From: Deltaproteobacteria bacterium
GTDB lineage: Bacteria > UBA10199 > JACPAL01 > GCA-016699445
Direction of reading: 5' to 3'
Assembly (NCBI GenBank): GCA_016699445.1
Contig: CP064976.1
Coordinates: 2,542,001 to 2,606,000 of the forward strand
Length of the DNA stretch: 64,000 bases
Shown: in pieces, positions 57,429 through 64,000 of the stretch
Layout: each line of letters starts with the position of its first letter
Position numbering within the stretch: position 1 is the stretch's first letter
Notes under the pieces: generated by a model
Told to the model about the DNA's origin: nothing
The model's input: the letters and a program-made list of their open reading frames with translations, nothing else
Database searches by the model: none
Program-made: the position numbers and the translations under genes

Positions 57429-57986
57429 TTACTGAGTGAGAGGAGTTGGATCTACCCCAGATGCCGCAGGATTTACCTCGTCCAAAGGTGTAGGATCCAC
57501 TCCCGAAGCCGCGGGATTCACATCATCCAAAGGAGTAGGATCGACCCCAGAAGCTGCTGGATTTACTTTGTCCAAAGGTGTCGGGTCCACTCCTGAAGCT
57601 GCTGGATTCACACTCTCACCTAAAGGCGATGGATCAATGCCCAAAGGTAAATCTCTTTTCATCAAAAGATTCTCAGAATCCAAACTATTGATAATATATA
57701 AAGCGTGAGAGACAGGATCGATGGCGACAACTCCTGAAACCACTCCAACAATCTGCGCACTTGCCGGAAGATCGACACTATAAAAAGCTTCTTTAGGATC
57801 GATAGGCTCTATCATGATTTTTTGACTTCCACTGTCACCACTTAATAATTGCGTGTAGATATAAGCTCGATCCTTTCCCATTTCTTGAGCTTTTTCTTCT
57901 GCATGAATCGATTGAGCGATCATTAATGACAATGACGCCACGGCACACGCCATCATAAGCGTGTGAGAAAATTTATTGTGTCTCAT
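57429..57986 (-). CDS. Exported protein with four C-terminal 15-residue repeats
   Basis: The 185 residues have a signal peptide (MMACAVASLSLMIAQSIHA, cleavage near residue 29), a beta-like domain of about 95 residues (FYSVDLPASAQIVGVVSG), then four perfect-length repeats of VNPAASGVDPTPLD plus K, D, E or ending TQ, running to the last residue. A degenerate unit, LPLGIDPSPLGES, precedes them. No family is recognised. Proline-rich tails of this type may act as spacers or protein-binding arms in the periplasm. It converges on the kinase gene, eight bases apart. Confidence 0.7.
   Translation of the reverse strand: MRHNKFSHTLMMACAVASLSLMIAQSIHAEEKAQEMGKDRAYIYTQLLSGDSGSQKIMIEPIDPKEAFYSVDLPASAQIVGVVSGVVAIDPVSHALYIINSLDSENLLMKRDLPLGIDPSPLGESVNPAASGVDPTPLDKVNPAASGVDPTPLDDVNPAASGVDPTPLDEVNPAASGVDPTPLTQ
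57432..57611 (-). repeat. Four tandem 45-bp repeats inside a coding region
   Basis: Codons 126-185 of the gene above are four consecutive 45-base units encoding VNPAASGVDPTPLD plus one variable residue. The copies differ mostly at synonymous third positions, while amino-acid identity is nearly complete. Selection on the protein motif is therefore likely, and the duplication is not brand new. The array ends exactly at the stop codon. Confidence 0.85.
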
Positions 57987-58200
57987 GGTTGTTTCCTCCG
58001 TCTACCCGGGGGCACAAGAGAGCAACGATCATGCCAAATCTTTAAAATATGAAAAATGCAGAAAATAAGCGCTTTTTGTATGTTTTTGATGTTGTTTAAA
58101 CTAAAACTAACTCTACGATCTCTTAAAACTGCCGAATTTTTGGCAGATGCTTTAAATAGCTGGATCATCTGACCCAGCACCTTGTAGGAAATGGGACATT

Positions 58201-59097
58201 ATGGATGTATTTGTTCAATCATTCTTAGATCATCTTAAAGTCGAAAAGGGACTTTCTAAAAATACGCTTGCTTCTTATGGGACTGACCTCAATGCTTTCT
58301 TAAAATATCTTGAATGGAAGGGGATGCAAGCTCCCAGTCAGATTACCTCAGCACACATTTTAGAGCATATTGTCAGTCTCTCGAAAGAAGGCCTCAAACC
58401 ACGCTCCATGGCTCGGCATTTGATTACAATCAGGCGTTTTTTTAAATTTTTGAATCAGGAAAAAATTCTAGATCAAGATCCGACAGCTTTAATTGATATT
58501 CCAAAAATTGGTCGCAAACTTCCCAATTTTTTAACTCTGAACGAAGTTGATAAGATTTTGGAAGCGGCTGTGACTCAAACTAAAGTAGTGACTTTAGAAA
58601 ATCAAAGAAACCACGCCATGATTGAGCTGCTTTATGCGACGGGATTGCGTGTTTCCGAATTGGTGAATCTTAAAGTCGACGATCTCAATCTTCAAAAAGG
58701 TTTTCTTAAAGCTTATGGAAAAGGTTCAAAGGAACGAATTGTCCCTATGGGAAAAGTCGCTAATGCGGCTTTGAGCCAGTATATTTCGGAAGCGCGAGAA
58801 AGTTTAAGAAAGAAACACAGTACACAATATCTTTTCCTGACACGCCGTGGCACTTCCATGACTCGCCAAATGTTTTGGACGATCATTAAAACTTTAGCTC
58901 TCAAAGCTGGAATCCGACGCGCTATCAGCCCTCATGTCCTAAGACATTCATTTGCGACCCATTTGGTTGAAAGAGGGGCTGACTTACGCAGTGTTCAAGT
59001 CATGCTGGGGCATAGTAATATCGCCACCACTGAGATTTACACACATTTAAACTTGAAGCATTTGAAGGGGATTATTTCAAAGCATCCGAGAGGGTGA
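58201..59097 (+). CDS. xerD: Tyrosine recombinase XerD
   Basis: Resolves chromosome dimers at dif with XerC and FtsK. The 298 residues include the SAM-like N-terminal domain (FLDHLKVEKGLSKNTLASY) and the catalytic domain, with Arg in ATGLRVSELVNL, Lys in GKGSKERIVP, HVLRHSFATH, LGHSNIATTEIYTH and the terminal tyrosine in that last motif. TAGGA sits about ten bases before the ATG. The 214 bases upstream (57987-58200) hold no gene that I can see. It heads a plus-strand run shared with scpAB, a chromosome-maintenance context. Confidence 0.92.
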   Translation: MDVFVQSFLDHLKVEKGLSKNTLASYGTDLNAFLKYLEWKGMQAPSQITSAHILEHIVSLSKEGLKPRSMARHLITIRRFFKFLNQEKILDQDPTALIDIPKIGRKLPNFLTLNEVDKILEAAVTQTKVVTLENQRNHAMIELLYATGLRVSELVNLKVDDLNLQKGFLKAYGKGSKERIVPMGKVANAALSQYISEARESLRKKHSTQYLFLTRRGTSMTRQMFWTIIKTLALKAGIRRAISPHVLRHSFATHLVERGADLRSVQVMLGHSNIATTEIYTHLNLKHLKGIISKHPRG

Positions 59098-59164
59098 AAA
59101 GGTTCTGAAAAATTTGCAAAATTCCTCGACATCAGCCCCTTCGTAGGCAAAACACCCGACACCT

Positions 59165-59800
59165 ATGACCGAACGCTTAGCCGATTTTTTTATCTTCTTT
59201 CCTGTCTTTCTCTTTTCTTTATCTTTCCATGAAGCTTCTCATGCTTGGATGGCCAATCGTTTGGGGGACCCGACAGCTAAGATGTTAGGGCGACTGACAC
59301 TCAACCCATTAGCTCATATTGATTGGATTGGAACGGTTTTGTTTCCTCTCATGATGTTCTTAATGCCAGGCCTGCTTTTGTTTGGTTGGGCTAAACCCGT
59401 CCCTGTGACATCGCGTAATCTCCGCGGAGGTCGTAAAGGAGATATGTGGGTGTCGGCGGCGGGGCCTATTTCAAATGTAATGTTGGCTCTTGTGTTTGCT
59501 GGCATTCTTCATGTGATGTCTCGACTTTCTCTTCAGGGAGAGATGACCGAACATTTTATTCAAATATTCGCGACAGGTGTGTATCTCAATTTGATGTTAG
59601 CCATTTTTAATTTGGTCCCCATTCATCCACTGGATGGCTCTCATATTTTTGCAGGCTTTCTCCCACGCTCGTTTTTGCCGATGCTGGAATCGATCAATCG
59701 TTATGGCTTTCTGATTATGATTGCAGGGTTGTATCTGGGATTTTTTAAATACTTAACCATTCCAGTATCAATCATTGCCGACTTTTTATTGCCAAGGTGA
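59165..59800 (+). CDS. Site-2 protease family (M50B) membrane metalloprotease
   Basis: A 211-residue integral membrane protein with about five spans. The zinc motif FHEASHAW (HExxH) lies near residue 21, and the third ligand is in NLVPIHPLDG near 151. There is no PDZ domain, so it belongs to the small M50B group found beside trpS and scpA in deltaproteobacteria and Gram-positives. The substrate is unknown. There is no strong Shine-Dalgarno. Its stop lies two bases before the trpS ATG. Confidence 0.9.
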   Translation: MTERLADFFIFFPVFLFSLSFHEASHAWMANRLGDPTAKMLGRLTLNPLAHIDWIGTVLFPLMMFLMPGLLLFGWAKPVPVTSRNLRGGRKGDMWVSAAGPISNVMLALVFAGILHVMSRLSLQGEMTEHFIQIFATGVYLNLMLAIFNLVPIHPLDGSHIFAGFLPRSFLPMLESINRYGFLIMIAGLYLGFFKYLTIPVSIIADFLLPR

Positions 59801-59802
59801 TT

Positions 59803-60789
59803 ATGAAAACACGAATTGTTTCAGGAATGCGTCCTACTGGAAAACTTCATTTAGGTCATTATCATGGTGTTTTGAGAAATTGGCTTAAACTTCAATCTCA
59901 AGAAGAGTGTTTCTTTTTTGTCGCTGACTGGCATGCATTAACAACTGAATATGCCGATCCTCGTGTGATTCGAGAATCCACACGGGATGTACTGGCTGAT
60001 TGGCTCGCTGTGGGCCTTGATCCTAAGAAAGCTACCATCTTTGTACAATCCCATGTGAAGGAACATGCCGAGCTGCATCTTTTGCTCTCGATGATCACAC
60101 CTTTGGGGTGGTTAGAGCGTGTGCCTTCATTTAAAGAAATGCAGCAGGAGCTTTCGACAAAAGATCTCTCTACCTATGGTTTTTTAGGTTATCCACTGCT
60201 TCAAGCCGCTGATGTCGCACTCTATGATGGAAATAAAGTCCCTGTGGGTGTGGATCAAGTTCCTCATATTGAATTGGCTCGCGAAATTGTTCGACGTTTC
60301 AATCATCTCTATAAGGGTGATATTTTAGTCGAAGCTCAACCATTGCTCACAGAATCCCCAAAACTCTTAGGTCTTGATCGTCGTAAGATGAGTAAGAGTT
60401 ATAATAATTCTATTTATCTCAGCGATAGTCCTGAAGAAGTTTTGAAAAAAGTGCAGTCAGCCATTACAGATCCTGCACGTATTAAACGTTCCGATCCTGG
60501 TAATCCTGATATTTGTATTATTTATGATTATCACAAGCTTCATAATACACCGGAAGCTGTGTGTCAGGTAGCTCAAGAATGTCGAGCGGCGACTTTGGGT
60601 TGTACAGACGACAAAAAGAAAATGGCGGCATTGATCAATGATTTTCTTGATCCGATCCGCAAGACCAGACAGGAGCTGTTAAAAGATCCTGGATATTTGG
60701 ATGAAGTAGCACGACAGGGTAGAGAAAAAGCTCAAGTCATTGCACAACAAACTTTAATACGTGTTCAAAAGGCGATGAACCTTATTTAA
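59803..60789 (+). CDS. trpS: Tryptophanyl-tRNA synthetase
   Basis: Charges tRNA-Trp. The 328 residues of this class I enzyme have GMRPTGKLHLGHYHGVL at the N terminus (HIGH motif as HLGH) and RRKMSKSYNNSI near 200 (KMSKS). ATG 59803 after AAGGTG is preferred over the overlapping GTG 59797. It sits in a tight run with the M50 protease and scpA (five bases before scpA), an arrangement conserved in deltaproteobacteria. Confidence 0.95.
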   Translation: MKTRIVSGMRPTGKLHLGHYHGVLRNWLKLQSQEECFFFVADWHALTTEYADPRVIRESTRDVLADWLAVGLDPKKATIFVQSHVKEHAELHLLLSMITPLGWLERVPSFKEMQQELSTKDLSTYGFLGYPLLQAADVALYDGNKVPVGVDQVPHIELAREIVRRFNHLYKGDILVEAQPLLTESPKLLGLDRRKMSKSYNNSIYLSDSPEEVLKKVQSAITDPARIKRSDPGNPDICIIYDYHKLHNTPEAVCQVAQECRAATLGCTDDKKKMAALINDFLDPIRKTRQELLKDPGYLDEVARQGREKAQVIAQQTLIRVQKAMNLI

Positions 60790-60794
60790 ATTAT

Positions 60795-61547
60795 ATGGCC
60801 AATCAAGTCAGTCTCGACATTTTTGAAGGACCTTTGGATCTCTTGCTCTATCTGATTAAAAAAGAAGATCTCGATATCAATGACATTCCGATTTCAAAGC
60901 TTTTGAGTGAATATATTCAATTTATCGACATGGCCAAAGATCTGGATATTGATTTGGCTGGAGAGTTTTTGGAAATGGCTGCGGAATTGGCCTATATCAA
61001 ATCCAAGATGCTCTTGCCCGAATCTTCACCAGAAGAAGATGAAGGTCCTGATCCACGTCAAGATTTGGTGAATAAACTTTTGGAATATCAAAAATTCAAG
61101 CTTGCAGCCGGAGATCTCAATCAGCGAAATGTTTTGGGTCGCGATGTTTTCCGCCGTTTGCCTACAGAAGTGGAATTGACGGAAGAGGGACCACTGGTCG
61201 AAGCGGATATGGAAGCTTTGTTAGTGGCTTTTCAAAATGTCTTGAAGAGACTTCCTCAGGATAAAGTTCATGAAATCCGTGGAAAAGTTGTTGGAACAGC
61301 CGAAAGACTAGTTCAACTCACAGAATTTTTAAGAGGCAAACAACAAGTTTCATTTGAAGATCTTTTTGAAGGGGATGTGACAAAGCCTGAAGTTGTCGTG
61401 ACGTTTTTAGCCATTTTAGAAATGGGAAAACAAAGTTTTATTAAAATTTTACAAGATCGTGTCTTTGGGCGAATTGTGATTGTTTCACAATTATCAGAGA
61501 CGACTCAAAATACATCCGAATCTATTACAGAAGAAGTTGAGGGTTAA
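60795..61547 (+). CDS. scpA: Segregation and condensation protein A (kleisin)
   Basis: Bridges SMC heads in the condensin complex. The 250 residues start with the typical FEGPLDLLLYLIKKEDLDINDI and ISKLLSEYI, then EFLEMAAELAYIKSKMLLPE near 57. A C-terminal winged-helix part has VTFLAILEMGKQSFIKI near 213. It is followed three bases later by scpB. smc itself is not in the window. Confidence 0.93.
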   Translation: MANQVSLDIFEGPLDLLLYLIKKEDLDINDIPISKLLSEYIQFIDMAKDLDIDLAGEFLEMAAELAYIKSKMLLPESSPEEDEGPDPRQDLVNKLLEYQKFKLAAGDLNQRNVLGRDVFRRLPTEVELTEEGPLVEADMEALLVAFQNVLKRLPQDKVHEIRGKVVGTAERLVQLTEFLRGKQQVSFEDLFEGDVTKPEVVVTFLAILEMGKQSFIKILQDRVFGRIVIVSQLSETTQNTSESITEEVEG

Positions 61548-61550
61548 TTT

Positions 61551-62285
61551 ATGGAACTAAAAAGAATTTTAGAATCACTCATTTTTATTTCTGGAAAACC
61601 ATTGAGTTTAAATGAAATGCTCGAAGTGTTCATGGCTCATCCTGATGCTGCAAAACCTGACAAAGAAGCTTTGGAAAAAGCTCTGGAAGATTTAGCTCAT
61701 GAGTGGAACGAAAAAGATTCTGCCCTCACACTCATGAGAGTCTCTCAGGGTTATGAGTTTCGCACGAAGAGTGATTTTGCTTCTTGGATTCATCTTTTAA
61801 ATAAAGACAAGCCCCAACGCCTTTCTACTTCAGCCTTGGAAGTATTAGCGATCATTGCCTATCGTCAGCCAATGACACGAGCTGAGATTGATGATGTTAG
61901 AGGCGTGGATAGTGGGGGAGTACTCAAAAACTTACTGGAGCGCCGTATGATTCGTTTGGTGGGTCGTAAAGAAGAACCCGGCCGACCGATGCTCTATGGT
62001 ACGAGCAAAGACTTCTTAGATATTTTTGGTCTCAAAGACTTAAACGAACTTCCACCTTTGAGAGATTTCGAAGAAATGGTCCGCCGCCAAACTGAAGAAG
62101 CCCGCGTTTTCCAATCCACAGCCGTCGTCCTCGATGACCTCCTCGCTTCCACCGAAGAAATTTTAGCGATGGAAGAAGGGGAGAAAGAACTCTTGGCTGA
62201 ACTCGATGATGGCATGAAAAATCTGAAAAGTGTGGAGAAGGCGATTTTGCAGCCGCAGGAAGTTACAGAGACTGAGGGCGCATGA
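61551..62285 (+). CDS. scpB: Segregation and condensation protein B
   Basis: Dimeric winged-helix partner of ScpA. The 244 residues include ILESLIFISGKPLSLNEM at the N terminus and the highly conserved STSALEVLAIIAYRQPMTRAEIDDVRGVDSGG (in pieces near 83-115), then RRMIRLVGRKEEPGRPMLYGTSKDFLDIFGL near 122. The C-terminal 60 residues are acidic and variable. In many relatives rluB follows; here a glycosyltransferase does, overlapping by four bases. Confidence 0.93.
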   Translation: MELKRILESLIFISGKPLSLNEMLEVFMAHPDAAKPDKEALEKALEDLAHEWNEKDSALTLMRVSQGYEFRTKSDFASWIHLLNKDKPQRLSTSALEVLAIIAYRQPMTRAEIDDVRGVDSGGVLKNLLERRMIRLVGRKEEPGRPMLYGTSKDFLDIFGLKDLNELPPLRDFEEMVRRQTEEARVFQSTAVVLDDLLASTEEILAMEEGEKELLAELDDGMKNLKSVEKAILQPQEVTETEGA

Positions 62286-62998
62286 AAGCTATCATCATGA
62301 TTCCAACATATAATGAGGCTCAAAATATTGCTCCTCTTGTAGAAAGTATTTTTTCTCTTAAATTAGAATCTCAGGATAATCTTGAAATTGTGATTGTAGA
62401 TGACCACTCGCCTGATGGCACCTCAGATCATATACGAACTTTACAGAAAAAATATCCTCAAAATCTTCATTTAGTGGAACGTCTCCATGAAAAAGGTCGT
62501 GGGACAGCCGGAATTGCCGGCTTTTTATTTTGCTTGGAAAGAGATGTGGATTGTATTTTCGAGATGGACGCTGATTTTTCTCATGATCCAGTTCATATCC
62601 CAACATTCTTAGGTCTTATTAAACATTATGATCTAGTTATTGGATCTCGTTATGTTCAGGATGGTGAAGAAGTAAATCGAACATGGAAACGGGCGCTTAT
62701 TAGTTTTTTAGCCAATTCTATCTATCGTCTTTTTTTAGGATTGCGTATCCGTGATTTGAGTAGTGGATATAAATGTTATCGTAAGGATTTGATGAAGAAG
62801 CTTAATTTTAAAGATTTTTACTCTCATGGTTACCCGATAGGGATGGAAACTGTCTTTCGTTGTCATCGATTGGGCGCTAAAATCATCGAATTGCCGGTGA
62901 GTTTTCATGATCGACGTTTTGGAAAGTCTAAATTTTCGTTTCGTGAGATCACAGAATCTCTCAAAGTCTCCTTCAAACTCTCTCTAAGTAAAAGTTAA
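62282..62998 (+). CDS. GT2 polyprenyl/dolichol-phosphate mannosyltransferase-like glycosyltransferase
   Basis: The 238 residues begin IIMIPTYNEAQNIAPLVESI and contain IVIVDDHSPDGTSD near 35 and the metal-binding EMDADFSHDP near 95, then VIGSRYVQDGEEVN near 116 and FRCHRLGAKIIELPVSFHDR near 195. These are typical of DPM1-like family 2 transferases that load a sugar onto a lipid carrier. There is no C-terminal membrane domain. The donor sugar is unknown. It overlaps scpB by four bases and gmhB by one, suggesting a surface-polysaccharide unit starting here. Confidence 0.85.
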   Translation: MKAIIMIPTYNEAQNIAPLVESIFSLKLESQDNLEIVIVDDHSPDGTSDHIRTLQKKYPQNLHLVERLHEKGRGTAGIAGFLFCLERDVDCIFEMDADFSHDPVHIPTFLGLIKHYDLVIGSRYVQDGEEVNRTWKRALISFLANSIYRLFLGLRIRDLSSGYKCYRKDLMKKLNFKDFYSHGYPIGMETVFRCHRLGAKIIELPVSFHDRRFGKSKFSFREITESLKVSFKLSLSKS

Positions 62999-63555
62999 TG
63001 AAAAAGATTTTTTTTATAGATCGTGATGGTACGATCAATGTTGAAAAGGGATATGTTCATAAATCTGAGGACTTAGAATTTATTCCAGGCTCTTTGGAAG
63101 CGCTTCAAAGAATTAACCAAAATAATGCCAAAATATATATTGTAACAAATCAAGCTGGCATTGCTAAGGGTTTGTATTCCGAAAAGGTATTCCAAGAATT
63201 TAATCAGTTTTTTATAAACATCTTAAAAGAAAATAATATCGAAATTCAGGATGTTCTTTATTGCCCACACCATCCAGACGCTATCCTTCAAGAATATAAA
63301 CTTATCTGTGAATGTCGTAAGCCGGGCAATCTTCTTCTCAAAAAAGTGCTAGAAAAAGAAGGTGTCTTGCCAGAAGAAGCCGTAATGATTGGTGATCGCA
63401 ATACGGATATTGAAGCCGCAAAAAGTATAGGGGTTGAATCATATTTAGTCTTGACCGGATATGGTATGCGAGAGAAGGGCTCCACTCAAGCCGATTTTGT
63501 AGTAAGTGACTTACAAAAAGCTGTGGATTTTGTTTTACTAACAATAAATAGATAA
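62998..63555 (+). CDS. gmhB: D-glycero-D-manno-heptose 1,7-bisphosphate phosphatase
   Basis: HAD phosphatase of the heptose pathway for LPS core or S-layer/capsule sugars. The 185 residues have FFIDRDGTINVEKGYVH (nucleophile Asp in DxDGT), YIVTNQAGIAKGLY, the zinc-binding CPHHPD...CECRKPG region near 90-105, and VMIGDRNTDIEAAKS near 130. The HAD fold and the cysteine-histidine loop are specific to GmhB. The next gene is a GHMP kinase of the kind that phosphorylates heptose 7-phosphate. Confidence 0.88.
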   Translation: MKKIFFIDRDGTINVEKGYVHKSEDLEFIPGSLEALQRINQNNAKIYIVTNQAGIAKGLYSEKVFQEFNQFFINILKENNIEIQDVLYCPHHPDAILQEYKLICECRKPGNLLLKKVLEKEGVLPEEAVMIGDRNTDIEAAKSIGVESYLVLTGYGMREKGSTQADFVVSDLQKAVDFVLLTINR

Positions 63556-63559
63556 ATTT

Positions 63560-64000
63560 ATGATTATTTCTAGAACACCAGTTCGAATTAGTTTTTTTGG
63601 TGGAGGTACAGACTATCCTGATTATTATCAGCGTTATCCTGGAGCTGTATTAGGGACAACAATCAATAAGTATGTGTATGTAAGCCTTAATCAGCTGAGT
63701 AGGTTTTTTGAATATAAAATTCGTGTAGGCTATTCAAAATCTGAACTCGTAAATGATATTTCAGAAGTTATTCATCCAAGTGTGAGAGAATGTCTCAGAC
63801 ATATGGAAATTGATGGACATCTTGATATTCATATATTTTCCGATCTGCCTGCGAAAACAGGACTCGGCTCGTCGTCAGCATTCACAGTTGGATTCCTCCA
63901 CTCTCTTCATACACTTAAAGGACAAGTCGTTTCCAAAGAACAACTTGCAGATGAAGCACGTCATATAGAACAAAAATTGATTCCCGAAAATGTAGGTTCA
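63560..64000 (+). CDS. GHMP kinase, sugar (heptose 7-phosphate) kinase-like, 5' part only
   Basis: ATG 63560 starts MIISRTPVRISFFGGGTDYP, the N-terminal signature of the D-glycero-alpha-D-manno-heptose 7-phosphate kinase (HddA) group. The GHMP ATP loop, KTGLGSSSAFTVGFLHSL, is near residue 95. 147 codons are visible before the window ends. Adjacent gmhB supports a nucleotide-activated heptose pathway, with GmhA and a GDP-heptose transferase expected to the right. The sugar specificity is inferred from context. Confidence 0.8.
   Translation, partial: MIISRTPVRISFFGGGTDYPDYYQRYPGAVLGTTINKYVYVSLNQLSRFFEYKIRVGYSKSELVNDISEVIHPSVRECLRHMEIDGHLDIHIFSDLPAKTGLGSSSAFTVGFLHSLHTLKGQVVSKEQLADEARHIEQKLIPENVGS

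Noticed and set aside
57436..57708. Repeat-containing open frame on the plus strand, or a CRISPR-like array
   Set aside because: It is the complement of the 45-bp coding repeats. The units are contiguous with no spacers, so it is not CRISPR, and the minus strand has the signal peptide and start.
1..64000. tRNA, rRNA, insertion sequence or prophage genes
   Set aside because: I saw no tRNA cloverleaf, rRNA motif, transposase or phage structural gene. XerD is the only recombinase and is the chromosomal type.

Overview
The window comes from a diderm bacterium with fairly AT-rich DNA (about 40% GC by eye) and clear AGGAGG/AAGGAG ribosome binding sites. An OmpA-type protein, penicillin-binding protein 1C with an alpha-2-macroglobulin, an outer-membrane barrel remnant and the heptose phosphatase GmhB all imply an outer membrane. 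The gene orders leuB-asd-truA and xerD-M50 protease-trpS-scpA-scpB, plus DksA, a long 2-hydroxyacyl-CoA dehydratase activase and Ser/Thr kinases with TPR tails, fit a deltaproteobacterial (sensu lato) lineage. I cannot place it more precisely from sequence alone.

Layout: 1-9200 has amino-acid and tRNA genes (leuB, asd, truA) mixed with poorly known secreted or repeat-rich proteins. 9185-15055 has metK, purD-purE, a Sua5/YrdC protein, a DUF1015 protein, a DciA-like gene and dksA. 15056-22991 is a minus-strand run: trmJ, rhomboid, RecB-like nuclease, UvrD-like helicase, a compact glnE in two reading frames, and gshA. 23023-28882 has an acyl-CoA synthetase, two unknown proteins, an RRM-RGG protein and a probable pseudokinase. 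28879-36956 is the alpha-2-macroglobulin/pbpC pair. 37010-42191 has a promoter-operator, a long activase and its HgdB-like partner. 42054-45667 has tetR, ppnP and the complete AmmeMemoRadiSam set. 45664-50299 has a GH17 membrane protein, an OmpA protein, queF and trmB. 50399-57420 is a four-gene cluster alternating small unknown proteins with kinase-TPR proteins. 57429-64000 has a tandem-repeat exported protein, xerD, a site-2 protease, trpS, scpAB, a glycosyltransferase, gmhB and the start of a GHMP kinase.

The most pervasive feature is that at least eleven otherwise intact genes are broken by a single-base change, nearly always in a run of 4-6 identical bases. Restoring one base (or removing one, in two cases) rejoins conserved domains, often with catalytic residues on both sides. 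Two other genes carry an in-frame stop. Uncorrected indels in the assembly are the simplest explanation. I therefore annotate the rejoined genes and give each break point.

For biology, the best leads are: the kinase cluster at 50.4-57.4 kb; a perfect 20-bp palindrome between the -35 and -10 boxes of the activase gene, with a TetR gene 5 kb away; a two-hairpin interspersed repeat present once in each orientation; a compact GlnE lacking its usual middle; and a minimal helicase-nuclease pair.
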